Notes: a model not told the origin generated them from the sequence alone. Numbered from the stretch's first letter, positions 32,711 to 41,198 are shown. The stretch: DNA of 42,613 bases from an uncultured Lachnospiraceae bacterium (GCA_947564305.1 CANOBT010000032.1:1-42613); one strand, 5' to 3'. Numbers and translations: made by a program.

Positions 32711-33388
32711 ATGAAGGTTTTGGTTGTGGAAGATGATGAGATCATCCGGGATGGATTGAAATTTGCGTTGATGCAGGAGAACTATGATGTGATTTCTGCA
32801 TCCACCGTATCAGAAGCAATGGAGCAGATCCATGCTGGTCTGGATATCGGCTTTTATCTGTTGGATATTATGCTGCCGGATGGTGACGGATATCAGGTCT
32901 GCCGGGAGATACGGAAAAGCAGCCAGGCTCCTATCTTGTTTCTGACTGCCTGTGAGGATGAGGTGCATACCGTGATGGCTCTGGAGCAGGGGGCGGATGA
33001 TTATATCTCCAAACCCTTCCGTATCCGGGAATTGATGGCGAGAATGAAAGCAATCCTCAGAAGGACTTCCGGAACGGGGGAGACTTCGGAGAAGATTATC
33101 CGGGTGGGAAACAACCAGATTAATCTGCAGACAGGAAGAGTTTACTCGGATAATGAGGAAATTATTTTGACGGCAATGGAATACAAGTTACTGCTGATTT
33201 TTCTGAACCATCGGGGACAGGTTTTGACAAGAGGGCAGATTTTAGAAAGTATCTGGGACGAGGCGGGGGATTTTGTAAATGATAATACCTTGAGTGTTTA
33301 TGTCAAAAGGCTTCGCAGGAAGTTGGGAGACACGCCGGAAGGACAGTTGATCCATACGGTGCGGGGAACCGGATATCGGATGGAGTGA
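32711..33388 (+). CDS. OmpR-family response regulator
   Basis: 225 residues. Receiver domain with VEDDE (7-9 acidic pocket), Asp52 in LLDIMLPDGDGY, the Thr in FLTACEDE and Lys in YISKPF; winged-helix DNA-binding domain about 125-224 ending RGTGYRME. An AAGGAGGAGC ribosome site precedes the ATG. It is followed 6 bases later by its kinase and preceded by an ABC transporter, the usual order in antimicrobial peptide sensing modules. The TGACA-N4-TGTCA dyad at 28985 is a plausible target. Confidence 0.93.
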   Translation: MKVLVVEDDEIIRDGLKFALMQENYDVISASTVSEAMEQIHAGLDIGFYLLDIMLPDGDGYQVCREIRKSSQAPILFLTACEDEVHTVMALEQGADDYISKPFRIRELMARMKAILRRTSGTGETSEKIIRVGNNQINLQTGRVYSDNEEIILTAMEYKLLLIFLNHRGQVLTRGQILESIWDEAGDFVNDNTLSVYVKRLRRKLGDTPEGQLIHTVRGTGYRME

Positions 33389-33394
33389 ATGTGA

Positions 33395-34381
33395 ATGGAA
33401 ATTGTGATACAGCTTATCATTCTTGGAATCGCGGGGATAGTATGCATGTTATCCGGCGATTTATATGTAACCTGCTTCGTTTTGGGAATATGTGCGTTCC
33501 TTTTGGTTTTCATCTCTGTAATGGCACGGCACAGGCGGGAAAAGAGGCTGGAGGAACTGATCATGTATCTGATGAAGCTGCAGGATCATCCGGAACTTCC
33601 AAAACTGGAAAAATACCGTGAAGGTCAGCTTGGAATTCTGCAGAGTGAAATTTACAAGCTTGTCATGCAGTTTCGGGAAAAATCTTCCGGGGCTGTAAGG
33701 GAAAAAGAGTATCTTGCAGGGATGCTTTCCGACATTTCACATCAGATTAAAACACCTTTGACGTCCATTACGATCATGACGGATTTATTGAAGAACCCGA
33801 ATCTGGATGAAGGGAAACGGGCAGAATTTACGGACAAGATTGATTCTCAGGTGACCCGGATTACATGGCTGATTCGGAATCTGCTGACGCTGTCTCAGTT
33901 GGATGCCAATATGCTGAGACTGAAGAGGGAAGATGTTGCGGCTCAGGAAATTCTGTTAAAGGCCTGTCAGCCATTTGAAGTATTGGCCGAATTAAAAGGT
34001 GTGGAGCTGACGGCTATGGCAGATAAAGAAATTCGATTGTCCTGCGATAAACATTGGACCACAGAAGTGATTTCAAACATTGTTAAAAATAGTCTGGAGC
34101 ATACCTCATCGGGCGGGAAAGTTGAAATCAGAGTCAGCCAGAATAATTTCACAACGAATATTTTTATTGAGGATAATGGGGAAGGGATTGCAAAGGAGCA
34201 TCTGCCTCATATATTTGAACGGTTTTATAAGGTCGGGAATTCTTCCAATGACAGTGTGGGGATTGGGCTTGCCCTGTCACGGCAGATTATTATGATGCAG
34301 AATGGAACGGTCAGTGTAAGCAGTGAGAGAGGGAGAGGGACCAGGTTTCATATTAAAATATATTCGGAAGTTGTCATTTAA
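33395..34381 (+). CDS. Sensor histidine kinase with two short-looped membrane helices
   Basis: 328 residues. Two membrane segments (about 3-20 and 22-42) are joined by only a few residues, so no outside sensing domain exists. HisKA with His116 in SDISHQIKTPLTS, N-box NIVKNSLEH, G1 box DNGEGIA, F-box IFERFYK and G2 GIGLALSR. It should phosphorylate the regulator just upstream; sensing presumably goes through the neighbouring ABC permease. Start ATG 33395 lies 6 bases after the regulator stop, with GGAG just upstream, so translation is coupled. Confidence 0.92.
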   Translation: MEIVIQLIILGIAGIVCMLSGDLYVTCFVLGICAFLLVFISVMARHRREKRLEELIMYLMKLQDHPELPKLEKYREGQLGILQSEIYKLVMQFREKSSGAVREKEYLAGMLSDISHQIKTPLTSITIMTDLLKNPNLDEGKRAEFTDKIDSQVTRITWLIRNLLTLSQLDANMLRLKREDVAAQEILLKACQPFEVLAELKGVELTAMADKEIRLSCDKHWTTEVISNIVKNSLEHTSSGGKVEIRVSQNNFTTNIFIEDNGEGIAKEHLPHIFERFYKVGNSSNDSVGIGLALSRQIIMMQNGTVSVSSERGRGTRFHIKIYSEVVI

Positions 34382-34388
34382 AACCTTA

Positions 34389-34425
34389 AAAAACGGCTGA
34401 GCAACTGGCACGCTCAGCCGTTTTT
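34389..34425. terminator. Bidirectional terminator between the kinase and the aldo/keto reductase
   Basis: AAAAACGGCTGAGC (34389-34402) pairs perfectly with GCTCAGCCGTTTTT (34412-34425). It ends in T on the plus strand and, because of the flanking A-run, also in T on the minus strand, serving both converging genes. Confidence 0.9.
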
Positions 34426-34434
34426 CCGGATATT

Positions 34435-35583
34435 TTAATAAGTAAATACTTCTTTTGCAGCCTTCATATTTTCTATAATGGAAACCTCAAACGGGCATCT
34501 TGTTTCGCAGGCTCCGCAGGCAATACATTCTCCGGCGTGATGTGAAAGCAGCCCATAGTGTTCCCGGACTGTCTCCGGGACTTCACCCTGGGCCTTTGCC
34601 AGATTCAGATATTTTGTGACAGAGGCTACGTCAATCTCTTTTGGACAGGGGGCGCAATGACTGCAGTACATACAATGCCCTTTCCAACTGATATTTGGGA
34701 ATGAAGCAAGAGCCGCGGCATAATCTTTTTCTTCATCAGGGGCGTCCTCATAGGCAAGACTGGTTTTTAACTGTTCAGCCGTATGTGCGCCTGCCAGGAC
34801 AGTAGCCACTGCCGGGCGGGTGAGAGCATAATGCAGGCATTGGTTGGCGGTCAGTGCCTTACCGGCCGGCGACATAGAGGCATCCAGCAAGTCGCCGCCG
34901 CCAAATGCTTTCATGACTGTGATTCCAACACCAAGCCGTTGGCAGGTTTCATACAATTGCTGCCGCTGCGGGTCCATATTTACGAGCGGAGCCGCATAAT
35001 TTTCATCTTTCCACAAATCCTCTACGTCTTCGCTTGCAGGCTGGAGGTCGTAGCATGGATTCACACTGAACATCAAGACTTCAATGTATCCGCTGTTTAC
35101 AGCCTCTAACGCTACCTGCGGATTATGGCTGCTTAAGCCGATGTGATGAATGATTCCGGCTTTTTTCAGTTCAAGTACATAAGAAAGCACAGGACCGTTT
35201 ACAATGGTTTCCCAGTCTTTCAGGGAATCTACATAATGAATCATTCCTACATCAATGTAATCAGTCTGTAAGAGAGATATCATTTCCTCAAATCCTGCTT
35301 TTACTTCTGCAATATCCCTGCTCCGTTTATATTGTCCGTTTTTCCAGACAGAACAGATATGGGATTGGATGATAAATTTTTCACGTCTTCCGGCCAGAGC
35401 TTTTCCGACACTGGAGCGGACTTCCGGATTGGAAGTATAGAGGTCAAAGTAATTGATCCCGTTTTCTTCTGCCAGATCAAATAAAATTTTGGCATTCCGG
35501 CACTGATCTTCCGCAAATCCTTCGCATCCCATGCCGATCTCACTGACTTTTAATCCGGTATTCCCTAAATCACGGTAATTCAT
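34435..35583 (-). CDS. Aldo/keto reductase with C-terminal 4Fe-4S domain
   Basis: 382 residues. The AKR barrel occupies about 1-280: MNYRDLGNTGLKVSEIGMGC, catalytic region NYFDLYTSNPEVRSSVGKAL, YIDVGMIHYVDS and GLSSHNP. A ferredoxin-like tail holds two Cys groups, CMYCSHCAPCP and CIACGACETRCP, so electrons may come from a ferredoxin or cluster instead of NADPH alone. The Asp-Tyr-Lys-His AKR tetrad is only partly visible; Tyr50 replaces the usual W(A)Y context. AAGGAG lies upstream of ATG 35583. It lies 38 bases after its paralogue and is likely in the same minus-strand operon. Confidence 0.88.
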   Translation of the reverse strand: MNYRDLGNTGLKVSEIGMGCEGFAEDQCRNAKILFDLAEENGINYFDLYTSNPEVRSSVGKALAGRREKFIIQSHICSVWKNGQYKRSRDIAEVKAGFEEMISLLQTDYIDVGMIHYVDSLKDWETIVNGPVLSYVLELKKAGIIHHIGLSSHNPQVALEAVNSGYIEVLMFSVNPCYDLQPASEDVEDLWKDENYAAPLVNMDPQRQQLYETCQRLGVGITVMKAFGGGDLLDASMSPAGKALTANQCLHYALTRPAVATVLAGAHTAEQLKTSLAYEDAPDEEKDYAAALASFPNISWKGHCMYCSHCAPCPKEIDVASVTKYLNLAKAQGEVPETVREHYGLLSHHAGECIACGACETRCPFEVSIIENMKAAKEVFTY

Positions 35584-35621
35584 TTGATATTTGTCTCCTT
35601 TTTATACTCACAGGGTATCGT

Positions 35622-36755
35622 TTACATGTTTATTTTTTCTGAAAAATCGGACATTGCCTCTGAAATTTTAATCTGCTGCGGACAGACTGCTTCACAGCTT
35701 CTGCAGCCTGCACATGCGCTTGGAAGTTTTTCTTTTTCATATGCGGACAATGCCATGGGCGCTATGAAACCGCCATCTGTAAAGCAATGTTCGTTATACA
35801 GTGCGAGCAGCGAAGGAATATCCAGCTCCTGAGGACAATGGCTCACGCAATAGCGGCATGCTGTACAGGGAAGAGTCTTTTTCCCAAGCATTTCGCCGGC
35901 AATACCAAGCAGTGTATCCATTTCCTGTTGGCTCAGCGGTCTTTCTTCCTCATATGTACGGATATTTTCTTCCAGTTGAGTGGAATTGGACATACCGGAG
36001 AGTGTGACCACTACATCATCGAATGACTGCAGGAAACGGAATGCCCATGCCGGGATTTCTTCGTCCGGACGGAGTGCTTTTAACGTTGCAGCATGGTTCT
36101 CTGGTAAAGAGGCGAGCTTGCCGCCGCGGACTGGTTCCATGACCCATACCGGAATGTGATGTTCCCGGAGCAGGTCCACTTTTCCTTTCGCATCCTGAAA
36201 CGTCCAGTCCAGATAATTCATCTGAATCTGACAGAATTCCATCTGCTCTCCGTACGCATCCAGAAAACGCTTCATTACTTCGCAGTTTCCATGGGCTGAG
36301 AAACCAAGATGACGGATACGGCCATTTTCTTTCTGCTTCATCAGATATTCAAAGATTCCGTATTTTCTATCCAGATAAGCGTCAATGTTCATCTCACAGA
36401 CATTGTGGAACAGATAAAAATCAAAATAGTCTACGCCGCATTTTTCTAACTGTTTTTCAAAGATTGATTCTACTTTGTCCATATTCGACAAGTCGTAGCC
36501 GGGAAACTTGGTGGCAAGATAGTAGCTCTCGCGGGGGTATTTACTCAAAAGTTTTCCCATGACAAGTTCTGACTGTTCGCCGTGATATCCCCAGGCAGTA
36601 TCGTAGTAATTGATTCCTTTTTCCATGGCATAAGCCACCATCTTTTCAGAAGCTGCTTCATCAATTTTGGAGTCATCCCCTCCGATGGTGGGCAGACGCA
36701 TGGCTCCCATGCCGAGGGCAGATAGTTTTAGGTTTTGAAATTGCTTATAAATCAT
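35622..36755 (-). CDS. Aldo/keto reductase with C-terminal 4Fe-4S domain
   Basis: 377 residues, the first gene of the minus-strand pair. AKR barrel: FQNLKLSALGMGAMRLPT, GINYYDTAWGYHGEQSE with the catalytic Asp and Tyr, DFYLFHNVCE, HLGFSAHG. The C-terminus has CTACRYCVSHCPQ and CAGCRSCEAVCPQ, two 4Fe-4S sites. The substrate is unknown. ATG 36755 has AAGGAGAG just upstream; codons further upstream (to 36830) run into the promoter. The promoter with a 19-base spacer (36822-36852) suggests control by a MerR-type activator. Confidence 0.88.
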   Translation of the reverse strand: MIYKQFQNLKLSALGMGAMRLPTIGGDDSKIDEAASEKMVAYAMEKGINYYDTAWGYHGEQSELVMGKLLSKYPRESYYLATKFPGYDLSNMDKVESIFEKQLEKCGVDYFDFYLFHNVCEMNIDAYLDRKYGIFEYLMKQKENGRIRHLGFSAHGNCEVMKRFLDAYGEQMEFCQIQMNYLDWTFQDAKGKVDLLREHHIPVWVMEPVRGGKLASLPENHAATLKALRPDEEIPAWAFRFLQSFDDVVVTLSGMSNSTQLEENIRTYEEERPLSQQEMDTLLGIAGEMLGKKTLPCTACRYCVSHCPQELDIPSLLALYNEHCFTDGGFIAPMALSAYEKEKLPSACAGCRSCEAVCPQQIKISEAMSDFSEKINM

Positions 36756-36821
36756 AATCCATCTCTCCTTTTTAAATATAATTTTGAGGGTGTTATTTCC
36801 TAATTTATATAAAACTACTTT

Positions 36822-36852
36822 ATCATACACCTTGAAGTGGACTTTAGGTCAA
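36822..36852 (-). promoter_or_regulatory. MerR-type promoter (19-bp spacer) of the aldo/keto reductase operon
   Basis: On the minus strand TTGACC (36852-36847) and TATGAT (36827-36822) are 19 bases apart. The spacer contains the dyad CCTAAAGT-CC-ACTTCAAG. Lengthened spacers with a dyad are the hallmark of MerR-family activated promoters. Confidence 0.75.
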
Positions 36853-36982
36853 GGGAAATTATATTGAAAATATTTCGCAAACATATAAAATATTGGGATG
36901 GCCAGAGTTAAAGTTTTATGTACAGGATTTAACCTTTTCCTTCACTGATATATTATAATATTACAAAAATGTTAAAAAGGTA

Positions 36983-37116
36983 TTGCAAATTCTTCGAATA
37001 TCCTCTATAATATGAATGTATGAGTAAGAAGAAAAAACATAATTGACTCATTTATTATATCTTTTTGAAAAAAAATGGAAAAAAAGATTGAAAAATGATG
37101 TTAAGTGTTGTATGAT
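36983..37116 (+). promoter_or_regulatory. Tandem promoters of the NlpC/P60 gene
   Basis: P1: TTGCAA (36983-36988), 17 bases, TATAAT (37006-37011). P2: TTGAAA (37088-37093), 17 bases, TATGAT (37111-37116). P1 gives a leader of about 156 bases, P2 about 50. Confidence 0.8.
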
Positions 37117-37121
37117 ACTAG

Positions 37122-37139
37122 CATATGTGGGGACATATG
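37122..37139. promoter_or_regulatory. Inverted repeat at the P2 transcription start
   Basis: CATATGT-GGGG-ACATATG, a perfect 7-bp inverted repeat five bases after the P2 -10. It could be an operator or, in the RNA, a 5' protective stem. Confidence 0.6.
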
Positions 37140-37173
37140 AATAATTAAAAAGCGTGAAAAGAAAGGTGACAAG

Positions 37174-38403
37174 ATGAAATTTAAGAAAGTACGCAGTCTG
37201 TTGCTTGCAATTACTTTGGCTTGTTCCATGGTTGTCACGCCTGTATTTGCTTCTCCAGAAGAGGAAAGACAGGCAAGTCTGGAGAATCAGAAAGCAGCAG
37301 TCCAGGGCGAAGTAAATGACTTGCAGACACAATTAAATACATTGATGATTAAGATGAATGAGTTGGAAGGACAGTTGATTGCAAAAGGTCAGGAAATTGT
37401 TCAGGCTCAGGAAGATTTGGCAGTTGCAGAGGATAAGAAGCAGCAGCAGTATGAAGATATGAAGCTTCGTATTAAATATATGTACGAAGAAGGCGATGTG
37501 ACCATGATGGAGCGTATTGCAACGTCAGGAAGCATGGCGGAAGCATTGACTCAGGCGGAGTATATCGAGAAGGTTCATTCCTATGACAGAGACATGCTTC
37601 AGGAATATGCGAATACAGTTGCTGAAGTAGAACAGCTGAAGACGACATTGGAAGAGGAAGATAAGGCGCTTCATAGTATGGAAGCAGAGTATCAGGTACA
37701 GTCCAATGAACTTTCTACAACGATTGAATCCAAACGCGGTGAGGTTGAGAATCTGGACCAGATGATTCAGATTGCAGCTCAGGAAGCTGAAGCAGCGAGA
37801 ATCCGTGCGGCAGAGGAAGCAGCAGCAGCACAGCGTGCAGCGGCAGCAGCTGCGGCAAGAACCGGAACGACAGGTGCAGGAGCGGCAGCTCGGGCAGCAG
37901 TTCAGGCTCAGACACCGGAAGTGTCAACGCCGAATACAACAGATACAACAACACCTGAGGAAACGACGGATACAGTAGATGAGAACACGACTGTAGAAGA
38001 TCAGCCGACAGATGATAATACAGTGGATGATAATACATATGACGATACATCTGCTACACCAGAACCAAGTTATGACGTGTACACAGGCAATTCTATTGTT
38101 GACCGTGCATACGGATGGGTTGGTAATGCTGATTATGTATGGGGAGCTTGTTCACCGGGGGCATTCGACTGTTCAGGATTTGTAAGTTACTGTCTGACTG
38201 GAAGTTATTCCCGCCTTGGTACAACTTATACATTCCTTGCATGGCCTCAGGTGAGTGATCCACAGCCTGGTGATATCTGTGTAAATTCCGGACACTGCGG
38301 TGTTTATATCGGCGGAGGTCAGATGATTCATGCAGCAACAGAAGGTGTGGGTGTTATCGTCGGACCTGTACAGGCTGGAATGGTTTATGTGCGTTACCAA
38401 TGA
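37174..38403 (+). CDS. Secreted NlpC/P60 peptidoglycan hydrolase with N-terminal coiled coil
   Basis: 409 residues. Signal peptide about 1-27 (KKVRSLLLAITLACSMVVTPVFA, cleavage after VFA), then a long coiled coil (about 30-205, with VTMMERIATSGSMAEALTQAEYIEKV in the style of PcsB/CwlO proteins), an Ala-rich stretch, a Thr/Asp/Glu/Pro linker (about 250-300), and an NlpC/P60 domain with Cys333 (FDCSGFV), His374 (SGHCGVYIGG) and a third polar residue (His in MIHAAT). It should cut D-Glu-m-DAP type bonds in the cell wall. PcsB-like proteins are controlled by FtsEX through the coiled coil; whether that applies here is inference. RBS AAAGGTGAC precedes ATG 37174. Confidence 0.92.
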   Translation: MKFKKVRSLLLAITLACSMVVTPVFASPEEERQASLENQKAAVQGEVNDLQTQLNTLMIKMNELEGQLIAKGQEIVQAQEDLAVAEDKKQQQYEDMKLRIKYMYEEGDVTMMERIATSGSMAEALTQAEYIEKVHSYDRDMLQEYANTVAEVEQLKTTLEEEDKALHSMEAEYQVQSNELSTTIESKRGEVENLDQMIQIAAQEAEAARIRAAEEAAAAQRAAAAAAARTGTTGAGAAARAAVQAQTPEVSTPNTTDTTTPEETTDTVDENTTVEDQPTDDNTVDDNTYDDTSATPEPSYDVYTGNSIVDRAYGWVGNADYVWGACSPGAFDCSGFVSYCLTGSYSRLGTTYTFLAWPQVSDPQPGDICVNSGHCGVYIGGGQMIHAATEGVGVIVGPVQAGMVYVRYQ

Positions 38404-38436
38404 TAAATTTTAATATAGAAGAACAAAAGATAAGAA

Positions 38437-38471
38437 CCCCTCGTACTGTGATTACAGGCGAGGGGATTTTT
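38437..38471 (+). terminator. Terminator of the NlpC/P60 gene
   Basis: CCCCTCG (38437-38443) pairs with CGAGGGG (38459-38465), with an inner CTGT/ACAG stem, followed by ATTTTT. Confidence 0.88.
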
Positions 38472-38534
38472 CATTGTGAAGAATTCTTGAAATGCCCGTG
38501 TTTAATATGGTAGTGTAAAGTATCGTATAAAAAA

Positions 38535-38571
38535 AGATTGGGTAATCAATCTGCAAAGCAGATCGGATACC
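38535..38571 (+). promoter_or_regulatory. Leader with alternative hairpins upstream of glpP
   Basis: AGATTG (38535-38540) can pair with CAATCT (38547-38552), or GGTAATCAATCTGC (38541-38554) can pair with GCAGATCGGATACC (38558-38571, 3 mismatches). The two are mutually exclusive. The sequence resembles the repeats at 29065-29145. Confidence 0.5.
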
Positions 38572-38591
38572 AATACAAAGGGAGACTGATT

Positions 38592-39161
38592 ATGGATGAA
38601 AAACAGCAGATTTTAGAAATTATTGAGGATACTCCGGTTATTATGGCGGTGAAGGATTGGGAAGGAGTCCGGCGATGCACGAGGCAAGAGGCGAGGGTGG
38701 TATTCATTTTGTTTGGGGATATCTGCAATATTGATGAAATTGTAAAAAAAGTGAAGGATGCAGGGAAGATTGCAATTGTGCATATGGATTTGATCAGCGG
38801 TCTCGGGAGCAAGGAGGTTTCTGTGGATTTTATTCAGAGGACTACAGATGCAGACGGGATTATTTCTACGAAACCGGCTGTAATAAAGCGCGGGAAAGAA
38901 CTGGGATTATTTACGGTATTACGGCTGTTTATCTTAGATTCGATGGCCCTGGAAAATGTTATGAAGCAGGACGGCTCAAAAGCGGATATGATTGAGATAT
39001 TACCGGGAATTATGCCGAAGGTTACAAGGAGAGTGACACAAACAATATCTACTCCAGTTATCTGTGGGGGGTTGGTTTCTGACAGAGAAGACATTATTGG
39101 CGCATTGAATGCGGGCGCGGTTGCCGTTTCGACTACTAATCCGGCGGCTTGGATTATGTAA
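38592..39161 (+). CDS. glpP: Glycerol-3-phosphate-responsive antiterminator (GlpP family)
   Basis: 189 residues, a TIM-barrel-like protein. Family segments: PVIMAVKDWEG, ARVVFILFGDICNI, KIAIVHMDLISGLG, DGIISTKPAVIKRGKELGL, IEILPGIMPKV and TPVICGGLVSDREDI. In Bacillus GlpP binds glycerol-3-phosphate and allows read-through of leader terminators of glp genes. No glp gene is in the window. ATG 38592 follows AAAGGGAG. The gap before it holds a terminator and an alternative-hairpin leader. Confidence 0.9.
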   Translation: MDEKQQILEIIEDTPVIMAVKDWEGVRRCTRQEARVVFILFGDICNIDEIVKKVKDAGKIAIVHMDLISGLGSKEVSVDFIQRTTDADGIISTKPAVIKRGKELGLFTVLRLFILDSMALENVMKQDGSKADMIEILPGIMPKVTRRVTQTISTPVICGGLVSDREDIIGALNAGAVAVSTTNPAAWIM

Positions 39162-39259
39162 GAAAAAGGTGCGGATTATGTTATAGGAACAGGATAGTGC
39201 ATGGCGGATCATACCGTTCACAGTATAAAAAACTGTGTGCAAAAGTCAATAGAAAATCC

Positions 39260-39288
39260 TTGCACCGGCAAAGTTTCTGTGCTATACT
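39260..39288 (+). promoter_or_regulatory. Promoter of rpsB-tsf
   Basis: TTGCAC (39260-39265) and TATACT (39283-39288) are 17 bases apart; the start is expected near 39295, about 114 bases before rpsB. Confidence 0.85.
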
Positions 39289-39307
39289 ACTAGCGTTGTA
39301 AAAAACA

Positions 39308-39378
39308 CGTATGTGGATATTTCCGCGGGTGCCTAAGCCTGTGAGGACAGGACGGTTTCGGAAACAAGAAAACATACG
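39308..39378 (+). ncRNA. Structured 5' leader of rpsB (candidate ribosomal-protein autoregulation site)
   Basis: Nested pairing: CGTATGT (39308-39314) with ACATACG (39372-39378); TTTCCG (39320-39325) with CGGAAA (39359-39364); CCTGT (39338-39342) with ACAGG (39347-39351) closing a GAGG loop. The structure lies between promoter and rpsB ribosome site. S2 autoregulates its operon in other bacteria; that use here is inferred. Confidence 0.6.
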
Positions 39379-39408
39379 GAAGACTAAAACCAAATGGAGG
39401 TAAGAAAC

Positions 39409-40146
39409 ATGAGCGTTATTTCAATGAAGCAGCTTTTAGAAGCAGGTGTTCACTTTGGACATCAGACAAGAAGATGGAACCCTAAGATGGCTCCTTACAT
39501 TTATACGGAGAGAAACGGTATCTATATCATCGACCTGCAGAAGTCTGTAGGAATGGTTGATGAGGCATACCAGGCAGTTGCTGATATTGTAGCTGAGGGT
39601 GGTACAGTACTGTTCGTAGGAACGAAGAAGCAGGCTCAGGATGCAATCAGAACAGAAGCAGAGCGCTGCGGTATGTTCTATGTAAATGAGAGATGGCTGG
39701 GTGGTATGCTTACCAATTTCAAGACAATCCAGAGCCGTATCCAGAGACTGAAAGACATTGAAAGAATGGAAGAAGATGGAACTTTTGAAGTTCTGCCAAA
39801 GAAAGAGGTTATTGAGCTGAAGAAGGAATGGACAAAGCTTGAGAAGAACCTGGGCGGTATTAAGGAAATGAAGAGAGTTCCGGACGCTATCTTTATTGTA
39901 GACCCGAAGAAGGAAAGAATCTGTGTTCAGGAAGCTCACACACTTGGTATTCCGTTGATTGGAATCTGTGATACAAACTGTGATCCAGAAGAATTGGATT
40001 ATGTAATTCCGGGTAATGACGATGCAATTCGTGCTGTAAAGCTGATTGTTTCCAAGATGGCAGATGCTGTTATCGAGGCAAATCAGGGAGCAGCAGAAGA
40101 ATATTATGAAGAAGATACGGAAGCAGAGGCTGCCGTTGAAGAATAA
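39409..40146 (+). CDS. rpsB: 30S ribosomal protein S2
   Basis: 245 residues, standard S2: [31 protein letters not shown] at the start (read in two parts, [20 protein letters not shown] being diagnostic), [36 protein letters not shown] and [13 protein letters not shown]. The tail is acidic. ATG 39409 has ATGGAGGTAA upstream; an in-frame ATG at 39394 is part of that ribosome site. It precedes tsf with a 15-base gap, the common order. Confidence 0.97.
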   Translation: MSVISMKQLLEAGVHFGHQTRRWNPKMAPYIYTERNGIYIIDLQKSVGMVDEAYQAVADIVAEGGTVLFVGTKKQAQDAIRTEAERCGMFYVNERWLGGMLTNFKTIQSRIQRLKDIERMEEDGTFEVLPKKEVIELKKEWTKLEKNLGGIKEMKRVPDAIFIVDPKKERICVQEAHTLGIPLIGICDTNCDPEELDYVIPGNDDAIRAVKLIVSKMADAVIEANQGAAEEYYEEDTEAEAAVEE

Positions 40147-40161
40147 ATGGAGGAAAAAATC

Positions 40162-41082
40162 ATGGCAATTACAGCAGGATTGGTAAAAGAATTGAGAGAG
40201 ATGACAGGCGCAGGCATGATGGACTGTAAGAAAGCTCTCACAGAGACCAATGGAGATATTGATGCAGCAATTGAATATCTGAGAAAAAACGGACAGGCAA
40301 AGGCTGAGAAGAAAGCAGGAAGAATTGCAGCAGAAGGTATTGTGCGTGCAGTGGTTAGAGACGATAAGGTTGCATCTATCGTGGAAGTAAACTCTGAGAC
40401 AGACTTTGTCGCAAAGAATGCAGATTTCCAGGCGTTTGTAGAGGCAGTGGCTGAGCAGGCAGCGGATACTAATGCAGCGGATTTAGATGCATTTATGGCA
40501 GAGGCTTGGAAGGAAGATTCCAGCAAGACCGTAAAAGAAGCTTTGGTAGAGAAAATTGCAGTAATCGGCGAGAATTTGAATATCAGAAGATTTGAGCAGG
40601 TGAAGACAGACGGCTGTGTAGTTTCTTATATTCATGGCGGCGGCCGGATTGGCGTTCTGGTAGTGGCTGACACAGATGTAGTGAATGATAATATTAAGAC
40701 ATGCCTGAAGAATGTGGCAATGCAGGTAGCAGCTATGTATCCGAAGTATGTATCACGCTCCGAAGTTTCTCAGGAATATATGGATCATGAGAAAGAAATT
40801 CTTCTGGCTCAGGCTAAGAAGGAGAATCCGGAGAAGCCGGACAACATTATCGAGAAGATGATCATCGGACGTCTGAACAAAGAATTGAAAGAAATCTGCC
40901 TGTTAGATCAGGTATATGTGCAGGACAGCGATTTGACTGTTGCGAAATATGTGGATAAGGTTGCAAAAGAAAATAATGCGAATGTAACAGTTCAGAAATT
41001 TATCCGTTTTGAGACAGGCGAAGGTCTGGAAAAGAAGGTTGATGATTTCGCGGCTGAGGTAGCTGCTCAGGCTGGAATGTAG
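40162..41082 (+). CDS. tsf: Translation elongation factor Ts
   Basis: 306 residues. The N-terminal UBA-like part has LVKELREMTGAGMMDCKKAL; the nucleotide-exchange core has AEGIVRAVVRDDKVASIVEVNSETDFVA (diagnostic VNSETDFVAKN) and IHGGGRIGVLV. It recycles EF-Tu-GDP to EF-Tu-GTP. ATG 40162 follows ATGGAGGAAA. It is co-transcribed with rpsB. Confidence 0.97.
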   Translation: MAITAGLVKELREMTGAGMMDCKKALTETNGDIDAAIEYLRKNGQAKAEKKAGRIAAEGIVRAVVRDDKVASIVEVNSETDFVAKNADFQAFVEAVAEQAADTNAADLDAFMAEAWKEDSSKTVKEALVEKIAVIGENLNIRRFEQVKTDGCVVSYIHGGGRIGVLVVADTDVVNDNIKTCLKNVAMQVAAMYPKYVSRSEVSQEYMDHEKEILLAQAKKENPEKPDNIIEKMIIGRLNKELKEICLLDQVYVQDSDLTVAKYVDKVAKENNANVTVQKFIRFETGEGLEKKVDDFAAEVAAQAGM

Positions 41083-41147
41083 GAAAAATTGCATATCGGT
41101 CTTAAGAACTATGAGAAAATTTTTTACGGTTCGTTGAGGCTTTTGCG

Positions 41148-41198
41148 GATGCGCAGGCGATACATCTTTTTTGAAAATAGATGCTTTGTCTGCGCATC
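41148..41198 (+). terminator. Hairpin after tsf
   Basis: GATGCGCAG (41148-41156) pairs with CTGCGCATC (41190-41198), with an inner CATCT/AGATG stem (41163-41167/41179-41183). No long T-run follows directly; TTTTTT occurs 16 bases later. Likely the operon terminator, though atypical. The rest of 41083-41336 shows nothing else clear. Confidence 0.55.
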
